A DNA stretch of 64,000 nt from Ferruginibacter sp. (GCA_014379625.1 JACMLJ010000095.1:337411-401410); one strand, 5' to 3'; numbered from the stretch's first letter, positions 52,744 to 62,433 are shown. The notes: a model not told the origin generated them from the letters alone. Translations and numbers: made by a program.

Positions 52744-53217
52744 ATGACTCAAGACACAACATCCATCCAGGCGATAGAAACTTTAATTGGCGAATTGCTG
52801 CCCGAAACAGAAGATATCTTCCTGGTTTCAGTACGTATTAAGCCAACCAATAATATTAAGGTATTCTTAGATGCAGATTCCGGGTTAAGCATAGAAAATT
52901 GTGTCAGGATCAACCGGGCGATGTATAGGACACTGGAAGAAAAAGGTTGGTACCCTGATGGTAATTTTTCATTGGAGGTATCCAGCCCCGGATTGGAAGA
53001 GCCTTTAAAAATGTTACGTCAGTATAAAAAAAATATTGGCAGAAAAGTAGCCGTAATTTTGACTGATGACTCAATACAGGAAGGTAAACTACTGGAAGCA
53101 AATGATAAATTAATTCAACTGGAATACACGGAAGGCAAAAATAAAAAAGCGGTCACCATTGTAAAAGAGATTCCTTTTGATCAAATAAAGCAAACAACAA
53201 TGCTGATTGCATTTTAA
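52744..53217 (+). CDS. rimP: Ribosome maturation factor RimP
   Basis: A 157-residue protein needed for 30S subunit assembly. I start it at 52744 (MTQDTTS); an in-frame ATG at 52699 would translate the terminator hairpin. Signatures are FLDADSGLSIENCVRINRAM and SLEVSSPGLEEPLK, followed by the C-terminal beta-barrel with GRKVAVIL. It is the first gene of rimP-nusA-infB, the conserved bacterial order. Confidence 0.93.
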   Translation: MTQDTTSIQAIETLIGELLPETEDIFLVSVRIKPTNNIKVFLDADSGLSIENCVRINRAMYRTLEEKGWYPDGNFSLEVSSPGLEEPLKMLRQYKKNIGRKVAVILTDDSIQEGKLLEANDKLIQLEYTEGKNKKAVTIVKEIPFDQIKQTTMLIAF

Positions 53218-53273
53218 TTAACAAAAAAAACTCCCCTGCCGGCGGGGATACAAAAGTGAGGCTGGTTAGGTCT

Positions 53274-54524
53274 ATGGCACGTATTAATTTGATTGATTCC
53301 TTTCAGGAATTTAAAGAGGCGGAAAACATTGATCGTCCAACGTTGATGAAAGTAATGGAGGATGTATTTAAAACATTGATTCGTAAGAAGTATGGCAGTG
53401 ATGACCAGTTTGACGTAATCGTAAATGATCAAAAGGGGGACCTGGAGATTTTCAGGCGCCGTATGATCGTTGACGACGGTGACATCTATAATACCCTAAC
53501 CGAAATTGAATACAGTGACGCTATTAAAATAGAGCCGGATTATGCCGTAGGAGAAGAACTGTACGAAGAAGTTGATATTCAAAAAGAATTTGGCCGCAGG
53601 GCAATACTGGCTGGTAAACAAACGCTTGCAAGCCGTATCAACGACCTAAAGAAAAATTTATTAATTAAAAAATATGAAGACCGGGTAGGCGATATTGTAA
53701 GTGGCGAAGTATACCAGGTTTGGAAAAAAGAAGTTTTGCTCCTTGATGAGGAAGGGAATGAAATGATCTTACCCAAATCTGAACAAATTCCATCCGACTA
53801 CTTTAAAAAGGGAGAGAATGTAAGGGGCGTAGTAAAAAAAGTGGAACTAAAGAACAGCCAGGCAGTGATTGTTGTTTCAAGAACCAGCGCTACATTTCTC
53901 GAAAAATTGCTGGAAATTGAAGTGCCTGAAATATTCGATGGTTTAATTGTTGTAAAAAAGATTGTCAGGGATCCGGGAGAAAGGGCTAAAATAGCGGTAG
54001 AAAGTTTTGACGACAGGATTGACCCGGTAGGCGCCTGCGTAGGCATGAAAGGTAGCCGTATACATGGTATTGTGAGAGAATTGAAAAATGAGAACATTGA
54101 TGTGATCAACTGGACCAACAATATCCAGTTATTGATACAGCGGTCACTTACACCCGCAAAAATTACCAGCATTGATCTTGATGAAGAGAAGAAACACGCC
54201 ACTGTATTTTTGAAGCCAGACCAGGTTTCGCTTGCGATTGGCCGAAGGGGCGTTAATATAAAACTGGCCTGCGAATTGACGGGTTATGAGATTGATGTTT
54301 TCAGGGACAATGAAGGTGAAGTGGATGAGTTTGATATCGACCTGGAAGAATTCAGCGATGAAATTGAAGCATGGGTAATTGAAGCATTAAAAAAAGTGGG
54401 TTGCGATACGGCCCGTTCAGTACTTGATTTGTCTGCCGAAGAACTGGAACGCAGAACAGATCTGGAAAAAGAAACAATTGCCGATGTACTGAGGATTTTA
54501 AATGAAGAATTTGAAAAAGAATAG
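53274..54524 (+). CDS. nusA: Transcription termination/antitermination factor NusA
   Basis: A 416-residue RNA polymerase-binding factor. I start it at 53274 (MARINLID); an ATG six codons earlier gives a less typical N-terminus. The N-terminal domain (~1-130) is followed by S1 (GDIVSGEVYQVWKKEVLL) and two KH domains (GACVGMKGSRIHGIVRELKNENIDVI and VSLAIGRRGVNIKLACELTGYEIDV). NusA regulates pausing and termination. It lies 56 bp after rimP, within the leader-controlled operon. Confidence 0.95.
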   Translation: MARINLIDSFQEFKEAENIDRPTLMKVMEDVFKTLIRKKYGSDDQFDVIVNDQKGDLEIFRRRMIVDDGDIYNTLTEIEYSDAIKIEPDYAVGEELYEEVDIQKEFGRRAILAGKQTLASRINDLKKNLLIKKYEDRVGDIVSGEVYQVWKKEVLLLDEEGNEMILPKSEQIPSDYFKKGENVRGVVKKVELKNSQAVIVVSRTSATFLEKLLEIEVPEIFDGLIVVKKIVRDPGERAKIAVESFDDRIDPVGACVGMKGSRIHGIVRELKNENIDVINWTNNIQLLIQRSLTPAKITSIDLDEEKKHATVFLKPDQVSLAIGRRGVNIKLACELTGYEIDVFRDNEGEVDEFDIDLEEFSDEIEAWVIEALKKVGCDTARSVLDLSAEELERRTDLEKETIADVLRILNEEFEKE

Positions 54525-54593
54525 TTCGCAATGGATGAACAAAAGCAACTGTTTTACCAAAACAGTAAATATAATACGGAATAAAAATCAAGA

Positions 54594-57500
54594 ATGTCAG
54601 AAAAAGCAATAATAATATTACCAAGGGCAATGAAAGCTGCTATAGAATTCAATGTGAGCAAAGATACGCTGGTTGAATTCTTAGGAAGCAAGGGGTTTAA
54701 TCCTGACGATATGCAGCGTGATTTTAAACTCACCGATGAAATGTACCGTGTGGCCCAGGCAGAGTTTCAATTAGATAAAGTTGCCAAGCAAAAAGCAGAG
54801 AAGGTAGAATTGATTAAGGGCTCCGGTGTTGCAGAACCCAAAAGGAAAAGAGACGAAGAAGACCTATCCTTTAAGAAAAAGGAGGTTTTTGTTCCGATAC
54901 AGCCTGCGCCGGTGATTGACAAACCGGTAGAAGTAAAACCGGCAGAAGTAAAAGAGATCGAACTGGCGCCGGTTATCGTAGAAAAGGCGGTTGCGGAACA
55001 ACCGGTAATAGAGATACCGAAAGAAGAAAAACAGGTAGAAGAACAGCGCGCGACTGAACCTGTTGCTGAAGAAATCATTGTACCGGAAAAACCTACTGCA
55101 GAAATTACCAAGATCGAAGCTCCCGAACTGGAAGCCCCTAAAGTGCTTGCCACGATTGACCTGGACGCTATTGATTCTTCAACCAGGCCTAAAAAGCCAA
55201 CTAAAAAGCCTGAAGAAAAAGTGGTTCACACAACAGCTCCTCCTCCAATAGAATTTAAAAAGACGGAAGAAAAACCTGAAATAAAAATTGAGGAAAAACC
55301 AGTACTCGAGATTAGGTCTGAAGAAGTAAAAGCCGATATACCCGCGACAATTGAGAACATTAAGGCAGACAGGTTAGAAGGTCCTAAAATTTTAGGTAAA
55401 ATTCAATTACCTGTAGATAATGATACCAGGCCGAAAAGGGATAATGAAGACAAGAGAAAACGCAAACGGATTCCAATTGAAAGAAAACCCGGTGCTCCCG
55501 GGCAAGGTCAGCCCGGTCAGGGCCAGCCAAATCGCGGGCCACAGGGACCGGGATACCAGGGTCAGCAAAATCGCGGCCTACAGGGACCGGGTCAGCAGGG
55601 TTCGGGTTATGCAGGCAACCAGCCGCAAAGGCCAATGGGAGCTAATGATCAAAACAGGAACCGTCCAAACACAGGCGCAGGTGCGCCAGGAGCCAACAGG
55701 CCAGCGGGTGGCGCGCAAGGGCAGGGCGGGGGACGATTTAATAACAACAGGAGTGCAGCTCCACCTCCGCGAAGGGAAGACAGGGAAATTGATGCAAAAG
55801 AAATTCAGGATAAAATTAAAGAAACACAGGCAAAATTATCCGGTGGTGGTGGACGTGGTAAAAGCTTAAAAGCTAAATACCGTAAAGCCAAGCGGGACGA
55901 AATGGCCGAACAAAGAGGTACCGAAGGTGAGGAAGGAAATAAACTACAGGTCACTGAGTATATTTCTGTGAGTGAATTGGCGGGTTTAATGGAAGTAAGC
56001 TTTGCGGATGTTATTAGTAAATGTATGAACCTGGGTATTATGGTATCCATCAACCAGCGTTTAGAGGCAGATGTTATTGAATTAGTAGCAAGCGAATTTA
56101 ATTTTGAAGTAGAATTTATAGGAGTAGAAGATGCAGCAGAGCTGGAGGAGGATGATATGGATGATAATGAGGAAGATCAAAAACCGAGGGCGCCGATTGT
56201 AACCATTATGGGTCATGTAGATCATGGTAAAACATCTTTACTGGATTATATCCGCAATACTAATGTAATTGCCGGGGAAGCAGGTGGGATCACGCAGCAT
56301 ATTGGTGCATATGAAGTGAAGTTAAAAGATGGAAGGGCCATTACATTCCTGGATACACCTGGTCATGAAGCATTTACAGCCATGCGGGCCCGTGGAGCAA
56401 AAGTTACAGATATTGCCGTGATTGTGGTAGCCGCTGATGATGCAGTGATGCCCCAGACGAGGGAAGCTATTTCGCATGCACAGGCAGCCAATGTGCCCAT
56501 GATATTTGCAATCAATAAGATTGACAGGGACGGTGCCAACCCCGAAAAAATTAAGGAACAACTTGCCGCTATGAATATTTTAGTGGAAAGCTGGGGAGGA
56601 AAGTACCAAAGCCAGGAAATAAGTGCGAAAAAAGGGCTGAACATTGATTTATTAATGGAAAAGATTTTGCTGGAAGCTGATATACTTGAACTGAAAGCTA
56701 ATCCTTCCAAAGTAGCTAATGGCACGGTGATCGAGGCTTCCCTGGATAAAGGACGTGGGTACGTGGCGACAATCCTTGTGCAAAACGGTACTTTGAAACT
56801 GGGTGATATGATTGTATCGGGTCAGAATTTTGGTAAAGTAAAAGCCATGTACAATGAGCGTAATCAACGTAGTGAAAATGCACCCCCTTCATCACCTGTA
56901 TTGATTTTAGGTTTAAATGGCGCACCGCAGGCGGGGGAAACCTTTAAAGTATATGCGGATGAAAGTGAAGCAAGGGAAAAAGCATACCAACGCGGACAGA
57001 TTTTGAGAGAGCAGGGTATGCGGGCAAAGAAACATATTACACTGGATGAAATTGGCCGCCGTCTGGCATTGGGCAACTTTAAAGAACTGAATGTAATTAT
57101 TAAAGGTGATGTGGATGGTTCGGTCGAGGCATTGAGCGATTCATTACAGAAATTGAGTACCGAGGAAATTGTAGTGAAAGTGATACATTCAGCAGTGGGC
57201 GCTATTACAGAAAGTGATGTTACACTGGCGAATGCTTCGGATGCTATAATTATTGGCTTTAATGTTCGCCCGTCAATACAGGCCGCAAGGTTAGCTGAGT
57301 CAGAATCTATACAGATCAAATTATACTCAATTATTTATAATGCCATTGAAGAGATCAGGAGTGCTATGGAAGGCATGCTGGAACCAGGTGTTGAAGAAAA
57401 AATCCTGGCCAATGTGGAGATCAAGGAAATGTACAAATTTGATAAGGCCACAGTGGCAGGTTGTATTGTACTGGAGGGTAAAATTCAAAGGAATAGCCGG

Positions 57501-57689
57501 ATACGTTTGGTAAGAGATGGCATTGTAATATTTACCGGCGAACTGGGTAGTTTGAAACGTTATAAAGATGACGTAAAAGAAGTGACTAACAATATGGAGT
57601 GCGGTCTCACCATTAAAAACTATGCGAATATACAAGTGGGTGATATTGTGGAGGCCTTTGAAGAAGTAGAAGTGAAGCGGACATTGTAA
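54594..57689 (+). CDS. infB: Translation initiation factor IF-2
   Basis: A 1031-residue GTPase that delivers initiator tRNA. The N-terminal IF2-N-like domain and a long Lys/Glu/Pro then Gly/Gln/Pro/Asn-rich linker (~100-400) are followed by the G domain: GHVDHGKTSLLD (~540), DTPGHEAF, NKID and SAKKGLN. The C-terminal IF2 domains follow. The long linker is common in Bacteroidota IF-2. It is the third gene of rimP-nusA-infB. Confidence 0.96.
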   Translation: MSEKAIIILPRAMKAAIEFNVSKDTLVEFLGSKGFNPDDMQRDFKLTDEMYRVAQAEFQLDKVAKQKAEKVELIKGSGVAEPKRKRDEEDLSFKKKEVFVPIQPAPVIDKPVEVKPAEVKEIELAPVIVEKAVAEQPVIEIPKEEKQVEEQRATEPVAEEIIVPEKPTAEITKIEAPELEAPKVLATIDLDAIDSSTRPKKPTKKPEEKVVHTTAPPPIEFKKTEEKPEIKIEEKPVLEIRSEEVKADIPATIENIKADRLEGPKILGKIQLPVDNDTRPKRDNEDKRKRKRIPIERKPGAPGQGQPGQGQPNRGPQGPGYQGQQNRGLQGPGQQGSGYAGNQPQRPMGANDQNRNRPNTGAGAPGANRPAGGAQGQGGGRFNNNRSAAPPPRREDREIDAKEIQDKIKETQAKLSGGGGRGKSLKAKYRKAKRDEMAEQRGTEGEEGNKLQVTEYISVSELAGLMEVSFADVISKCMNLGIMVSINQRLEADVIELVASEFNFEVEFIGVEDAAELEEDDMDDNEEDQKPRAPIVTIMGHVDHGKTSLLDYIRNTNVIAGEAGGITQHIGAYEVKLKDGRAITFLDTPGHEAFTAMRARGAKVTDIAVIVVAADDAVMPQTREAISHAQAANVPMIFAINKIDRDGANPEKIKEQLAAMNILVESWGGKYQSQEISAKKGLNIDLLMEKILLEADILELKANPSKVANGTVIEASLDKGRGYVATILVQNGTLKLGDMIVSGQNFGKVKAMYNERNQRSENAPPSSPVLILGLNGAPQAGETFKVYADESEAREKAYQRGQILREQGMRAKKHITLDEIGRRLALGNFKELNVIIKGDVDGSVEALSDSLQKLSTEEIVVKVIHSAVGAITESDVTLANASDAIIIGFNVRPSIQAARLAESESIQIKLYSIIYNAIEEIRSAMEGMLEPGVEEKILANVEIKEMYKFDKATVAGCIVLEGKIQRNSRIRLVRDGIVIFTGELGSLKRYKDDVKEVTNNMECGLTIKNYANIQVGDIVEAFEEVEVKRTL

Positions 57690-57766
57690 AATATCTTATA
57701 GAAGATTTTTTAATGGGTAATTTTTTTCTACAACGGTGCGCACAAACATTTGTTAAACATAATTGC

Positions 57767-57800
57767 AAAAAGGGCTATTGATGAAATAGCTCTTTATTTT
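57767..57800 (+). terminator. Terminator of the rimP-nusA-infB operon
   Basis: AAAGGGCTATT and AATAGCTCTTT form an 11-bp stem with one G-U pair, followed by ATTTTT. It is about 80 bp past infB. Confidence 0.75.
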
Positions 57801-57884
57801 TGACGCCCCGCCAACAGTAAGCTTTCATTGAAAACCTGCTTTTACATTTGGCGATCTGTTTTAAGAACCTGAATATTTTATACT

Positions 57885-59264
57885 ATGAATACGAAAAGAC
57901 TTTGCTTATTGGTAATTGCTAATTGCCTGTTGGTGATAGCCTCTTTTGCCCAACCCAAAAAAATGGTAGCGGATAAGATCATTGCTGTGGTAGGAGATAA
58001 AATTGTATTAAAAAGTGATATTGAAAATAGTATCCAGGATATGGAACGCCAGGGAATGGAAATCCCCGCAAACGCAAGGTGCCTGACTTTAGAACAGGCT
58101 ATGGGAATAAAGGCATTGGTGTTGCAGGCCGAAAAAGATTCCTTACCGGTAACAGAAGAAGAAATAGCGGCTGATATTGATAACCAGATCCGTTATTTTA
58201 TTGGCAATTACGGATCAAAAGAAAAACTGGAAGAAATTTCGGGCAAAACTGTTTACCAGCTAAAAGAAGATTTTAAGGATGGTTTCAGGGATAGAAAACT
58301 GGCGGGAGCGATGCGTAACAAAATCGTAGAAAGTATAAAGATTACCCCCAAAGAAGTAAATATCTATTTCGATAAATTACCCAAGGATAGTTTACCCTTT
58401 TATGAAAGTGAATTGGAAATTGGCCAGGTGATACGTTATCCAAAAGCCAGCCGGGAGGCTGAAGAATATAGCCTGAACCAACTGAATGATTTTAAGACGC
58501 AATTGGAGAGCGGCAGAAAGGATATGAAAACATTGGCTGCCCTGTATTCGGATGATCCCGGAAGCAAGGACAAGTCCGGCGAATATGAGCTTAACCGAAA
58601 TGAAAAGCAGTGGGATCCGACATTTATTGCCAAGGCTTTTTCTTTGAAAGAAGGCCAGATATCAAGCCCGTTTAAATCAAAGTTTGGCTATCATATCATT
58701 CAAATGATCAGCCGCGCCGGGGACGATGCTACTGTTCGTCACATTTTAAAAATCCCGCAGGTAACCAAAACAGAATTAAATGAAGGCATTGAAAAACTTG
58801 ATACGGTAAGATCAAAACTGATAGCCGGCACCATGCAGTTTGGAGAAGCAGTAAATAAGTACAGTGATGATGACGTGAGTAAATTTACCGGAGGCAGAAA
58901 ACAAAATGCAGAAGGGGGTACTAATATTACCATTGACCAGTTGGATAAAGACCTGGTGGTAATGATGAAGGACCTTAAGGTAGGACAGTACTCACAACCC
59001 ACAGAATTTACAGACGAAAAGGGTAAAAAGGGCGTTAGGATAGTTTACCTCATGAGCCGTACAGAGCCACACAGGGAAAATATGAGGGATGATTACAACA
59101 AAATAGCCCAGCGGGCTTTGGAAGAAAAAAAGAATGAGGCTTTGGAAAAATGGTTTAATCAGAAAATTTCCAGTTACTATATTATGGTAGATAATGAATA
59201 TAAGAATTGTGAAGAAATGAAAAAATGGTCAATGTCCGCGAATGCTACGGCTGCCGTAAAGTAA
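57885..59264 (+). CDS. SurA-like periplasmic peptidyl-prolyl isomerase
   Basis: A 459-residue exported foldase. The signal peptide ends at SFAQP. The SurA-type N-terminal helical chaperone segment begins DKIIAVVGDKIVLKSDIENSI. Two parvulin domains follow: residues ~180-275 (LEIGQVIRYPKAS... GGxYELNRNEKQW... FKSKFGYHIIQMI) and ~285-385 (VRHILKIPQVTK... GGRKQNAEGG). It helps outer-membrane protein folding. A very strong terminator follows. Confidence 0.9.
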   Translation: MNTKRLCLLVIANCLLVIASFAQPKKMVADKIIAVVGDKIVLKSDIENSIQDMERQGMEIPANARCLTLEQAMGIKALVLQAEKDSLPVTEEEIAADIDNQIRYFIGNYGSKEKLEEISGKTVYQLKEDFKDGFRDRKLAGAMRNKIVESIKITPKEVNIYFDKLPKDSLPFYESELEIGQVIRYPKASREAEEYSLNQLNDFKTQLESGRKDMKTLAALYSDDPGSKDKSGEYELNRNEKQWDPTFIAKAFSLKEGQISSPFKSKFGYHIIQMISRAGDDATVRHILKIPQVTKTELNEGIEKLDTVRSKLIAGTMQFGEAVNKYSDDDVSKFTGGRKQNAEGGTNITIDQLDKDLVVMMKDLKVGQYSQPTEFTDEKGKKGVRIVYLMSRTEPHRENMRDDYNKIAQRALEEKKNEALEKWFNQKISSYYIMVDNEYKNCEEMKKWSMSANATAAVK

Positions 59265-59287
59265 TAAATAAAGAATGAAAATATTTA

Positions 59288-59321
59288 AAAGCGTTCCGAT
59301 AACAATCGGAACGCTTTACTT
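59288..59321 (+). terminator. Terminator after the SurA-like gene
   Basis: A perfect 13-bp stem, AAAGCGTTCCGAT and ATCGGAACGCTTT with a 4-nt loop, followed by ACTTTT. It is one of the strongest hairpins in the window and is effective in both directions. Confidence 0.92.
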
Positions 59322-59520
59322 TTGCAGCATAGTTGTAACTATGATTTGTATGATTGCAATGATTGCAGCAATAGAATAAAAATAATTGATAACATTACGG
59401 CCATCAAATCACCCTACGAATTAAAATGATTAAATCAATCACAAAAATAATAAATCCGGCATGCTGACACATATTTTAATACCTGGGATTATAAAATGTT
59501 ATAATTATAAATAAAAAACC

Positions 59521-60711
59521 TTGATAGATAAAAAACAACTTAAGCAGGAACAAAAAACCGTATTGGTGGGTGTGATAACCTCCGACCAGTCTGAACAGCA
59601 ACTCAATGAATACCTGGATGAACTTGCATTTTTATCGGAAACGGCTGGCGTAATGGCCGTAAAAAGATTTACCCAAAAATTAGCGCACCCCGATAGCAGG
59701 ACATTTGTTGGAAAAGGTAAGCTGGAGGAAATAAAAAAATATGTGAGCCTGCACAGCGATGTGGAACTGGTAATATTTGATGATGAATTAACGGGTTCCC
59801 AAATTCAAAATATTGAGAAAGAACTGGGTGTAAAAACAATTGACCGCAGTGACCTGATATTAGACATTTTTGCAAGCCGTGCAAAAACTGCCCAGGCAAA
59901 AACGCAGGTGGAACTTGCACAATACCAGTACATTTTGCCAAGACTGAAAGGCATGTGGAAGCATTTGGAAAGACAAGGAGGGGGCGTAGGAACAAGGGGG
60001 CCCGGTGAAACGGAAATAGAAACGGATCGCCGTATTGTTAAGGATAAGATCAGCTTATTACGGAAACGGTTAATCGAAATAGACAGGCAGGCATCTACAC
60101 AGCGGCAGGAAAGGGGGGAATTTATTAGGGTTTCTTTGGTGGGTTATACAAATGTGGGCAAATCCACTATCATGAACCTGCTGAGTAAAAGTGATGTATT
60201 TGCCGAGAATAAATTATTTGCCACCCTGGATACCACTACCCGGAAGGTAGTATTTGAACAAACTCCTTTTCTGCTGAGTGATACGGTTGGTTTTATACGT
60301 AAGTTACCCCATCACCTGGTTGAAAGCTTTAAGAGTACTTTAGATGAGGTAAGGGAGGCTGATATATTATTGCATGTGGTGGATATCTCACATCCGCAAT
60401 ATGAAGAACAATTAGCGGTAGTAAATAAAACGTTGACAGAACTGGGGGCGTCCGAAAAATCGACCGTAACTATTTTCAATAAAATGGACAGGTATGAAAC
60501 CGAGGCATTTGACCAGTGGCTTGAGCCGGAAGTGAAAAAGGATATATTGGCTGATCTGAAGCAACGCTGGCAAAACGAAACAAAAGACAATTGTGTATTC
60601 GTGTCGGCCACTGAAAAAACAAATATAGAAGTATTACGCCAGACGATCCTGAATAAAGTACGGGACAGGTACCAGGTAAGATATCCATACCGGGCAGAGT
60701 TTTTTTATTAA
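59521..60711 (+). CDS. hflX: GTPase HflX
   Basis: A 396-residue ribosome-associated GTPase. The HflX domain (~1-190) includes KRFTQKLAHPDSRTFVGKGKLEEI and the GTRGPGETEIETDRR block. The G domain has GYTNVGKSTIMN, DTVGFIRKLPH and NKMD. HflX splits stalled ribosomes. The codon at 59521 is TTG; an in-frame stop lies at 59512-59514 and no ATG is suitably placed, so TTG is the likely start. Confidence 0.93.
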   Translation: MIDKKQLKQEQKTVLVGVITSDQSEQQLNEYLDELAFLSETAGVMAVKRFTQKLAHPDSRTFVGKGKLEEIKKYVSLHSDVELVIFDDELTGSQIQNIEKELGVKTIDRSDLILDIFASRAKTAQAKTQVELAQYQYILPRLKGMWKHLERQGGGVGTRGPGETEIETDRRIVKDKISLLRKRLIEIDRQASTQRQERGEFIRVSLVGYTNVGKSTIMNLLSKSDVFAENKLFATLDTTTRKVVFEQTPFLLSDTVGFIRKLPHHLVESFKSTLDEVREADILLHVVDISHPQYEEQLAVVNKTLTELGASEKSTVTIFNKMDRYETEAFDQWLEPEVKKDILADLKQRWQNETKDNCVFVSATEKTNIEVLRQTILNKVRDRYQVRYPYRAEFFY

Positions 60712-60843
60712 GAGCGATGCCTGTTATTACGAGGCGAGACAAATGAGTATTGTTATTTTTAACCTGCTATAACTTTAACAATAAAGAATATCCTGGTCAG
60801 CACCACCTTGAAAATTGCGCGTAAAACAGGGAAACAGCAAGAC

Positions 60844-61197
60844 ATGAAAGAAAAAAAATACAAGTGGCATAAATTGGCGGATAATATCTCTGAGATCAAT
60901 TTTTCTTCTAACAAAATGGCAAAAGTACAAGTGGCAGGAAAACCTATCTGTATTGCTTTACAAAATGAAACCCTGCTTGCCTGTACCAGCAAATGTCCGC
61001 ATGCGGGAGGAATACTGGCAGATGGTTTTGTAGATGCATCAGGCAACATTGTTTGTCCCCTCCATCGCTATAAATTCAACCTTCATAACGGGCGAAACTC
61101 AAGCGGTGAAGGCTATTTTTTAAAAACTTTCCCAGTCGAAATAAGAAAAGAAGGGATATTTGTCGGCTTTGAAGAAAATAACCTGTTTAATTGGTAG
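60844..61197 (+). CDS. Rieske-type [2Fe-2S] protein
   Basis: A 117-residue small ferredoxin. I start it at 60844 (MKEKKYKW); an earlier ATG adds 12 basic residues. The cluster ligands are CPHAGG (Cys-x-His) and CPLHRY (Cys-x-x-His). No membrane anchor or signal is seen, so it is a soluble electron carrier or a component of a dioxygenase-like or nitrite-reductase-like small subunit. The partner is not visible. Confidence 0.88.
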   Translation: MKEKKYKWHKLADNISEINFSSNKMAKVQVAGKPICIALQNETLLACTSKCPHAGGILADGFVDASGNIVCPLHRYKFNLHNGRNSSGEGYFLKTFPVEIRKEGIFVGFEENNLFNW

Positions 61198-61214
61198 AAA
61201 TAGCTATTTTATTT

Positions 61215-61244
61215 TTTGTTAAAAACTAAAATGCCTTATTTTTG
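61215..61244 (+). promoter_or_regulatory. Promoter of tRNA-Asn
   Basis: TTTG (61215-61218), an 18-bp spacer, then TATTTTTG (61237-61244), matching the phylum promoter. The tRNA begins 25 bp further. Confidence 0.75.
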
Positions 61245-61268
61245 CCACCCGCTTAAAAACGGGAATAC

Positions 61269-61342
61269 TCCTCCTTAGCTCAGTTGGTTAGAGCATCTGA
61301 CTGTTAATCAGAGGGTCGCCCGTTCAAGTCGGGCAGGGGGAG
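61269..61342 (+). tRNA. tRNA-Asn(GTT)
   Basis: A 74-nt cloverleaf. Acceptor TCCTCCT pairs with AGGGGGA (one T-G), D loop GCTCAGTTGGTTAGAGC, anticodon stem TCTGA/TCAGA with loop CTGTTAA and anticodon GTT at 61303-61305, T arm GCCCG/CGGGC with TTCAAGT. CCA is not encoded. Confidence 0.96.
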
Positions 61343-61354
61343 CAGCCACCAGGG

Positions 61355-61382
61355 AAGGTTTCAAGAGATTGGAACCTTTTTT
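61355..61382 (+). terminator. Terminator after tRNA-Asn
   Basis: AAGGTTTC and GGAACCTT form an 8-bp stem with one G-U pair, then a T-run. It lies 12 bp past the tRNA. Confidence 0.85.
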
Positions 61383-62180
61383 ATTTCTTATATTTGCATG
61401 CAGATCCCCCTTGTCTGTCATTTATTTTGATGAACGGGGCACTTCGCAACCGCAGCAGCCCGCTGGATTCAGCAAACATAACGACATTACGGATGCGTGG
61501 AAGCTGCAAGGGTAATCATATGAGGAATAAATCGCTGCTGCTTTAAAAAAATGAGAGTTTTTCGTTGAATCTCCCAACAATCTTCAAACAGCATTAATAT
61601 GGTCCTTCGTAAATTCCATGATAGCCAGTATTGTACCCCTGCCACATGTAATAGAAGTGATGCAGGTAGATTATATTTTTATCCAGTACTGATTTGTCAT
61701 TATATATCAATAATCCCGAGGCGCCTAAGATTGTATTCCTTGTTAATAAAGCAGGGAAGTTTACAGGCCTGTATTATTTTTCTACATTAGCAGGATGACA
61801 AAAACCATTAACCGGAAAATCAATTGAAATCGAAACTTATCATCAATGAGTTTATCGCCTTAATTTTTTAGGCTTCGATCCTCTTGTAGTAACCGGGCGT
61901 AGTAATAAAATTGCCACGACTTTATCCGTCCAACATGCCAGCCGGCCCGAGCTAAACTATGGCAGGGAACGCTTCCGGGGCGCCCGATACAGTACAAACG
62001 CGCCTAAGGTATTGTACTCCATCGCCAGCAGAACTTTAAATCAAGTTGCCGGATCTCTATCGGGCGCAAGTACTTTTTAACTGTTTTCCCGGAGCTGTTT
62101 TCGGCTTTAGCAATAGTTTGTAATTCTACGTCATTTCCCCGAAGCCTGATTATTTGTTTTAATCGTCCCAAGTTAATCGT
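61383..62180. other. Decayed intergenic stretch
   Basis: About 800 bases with no intact gene. Short protein-like fragments occur in shifting frames, for example NNPEAPKIVFLVNKAGKFTGLYYFSTLAG (near 61690-61795), resembling the C-terminal end of serine-hydrolase-type proteins. The fragments are too short for a firm family. The region looks like gene remains. Confidence 0.45.
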
Positions 62181-62405
62181 TTGATAATTTTATTTGATGT
62201 CAACCCGTTGGCCGATACATTATTCGTAAGCTGCAGCATTTTGTATCGAAAATTGCAAGCCATTACAAGTAAATCAACTACCGAAGCAGTGCGTAACTAC
62301 CGTTTGAAACGTGCTGCTGAAGTTTTAAAAGAAAGTATACGAAGCACCGATACCGCTTATAAATCCGGTTTTAGCGGCCCTGCTTATGCACACCAAAAGA
62401 GGGGC
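62181..62405 (+). pseudogene. AraC-type DNA-binding domain remnant
   Basis: About 75 codons matching the AraC/HTCS helix-turn-helix: LADTLFVSCSILYRKLQAITSKSTTEAVRNYRLKRAAEVL, then TAYKSGFSGPAYAHQ. The block ends without the usual FxKxFKKxxG tail, and no upstream sensor or receiver domain is readable. It is best seen as the broken 3' end of a regulator. It runs into the terminator of the opposite gene. Confidence 0.7.
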
Positions 62406-62428
62406 TGACCTTTTGAGTCAGCCTCTTA
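62396..62428 (-). terminator. Terminator after the haloperoxidase-like gene
   Basis: AAGAGGCTGAC and GTCAGCCCCTCTT (minus strand) form a stem with a two-base bulge, followed by TTGG. It lies 6 bp past the stop codon. Confidence 0.75.
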
Positions 62429-62433
62429 AATTA

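Noticed and set aside
53231..53250. Hairpin TCCCC/GGGGA between rimP and nusA
   Set aside because: The stem is only five base pairs and lacks a T-run, so it is not a convincing terminator.
53798..54202. Minus-strand frame antisense to nusA
   Set aside because: Its translation is serine/phenylalanine-rich shadow sequence, while NusA motifs are unmistakable.
55500..55735. Repetitive GC-rich stretch inside infB
   Set aside because: It encodes the known low-complexity Gly/Gln/Pro/Asn linker of Bacteroidota IF-2, not a separate repeat element.
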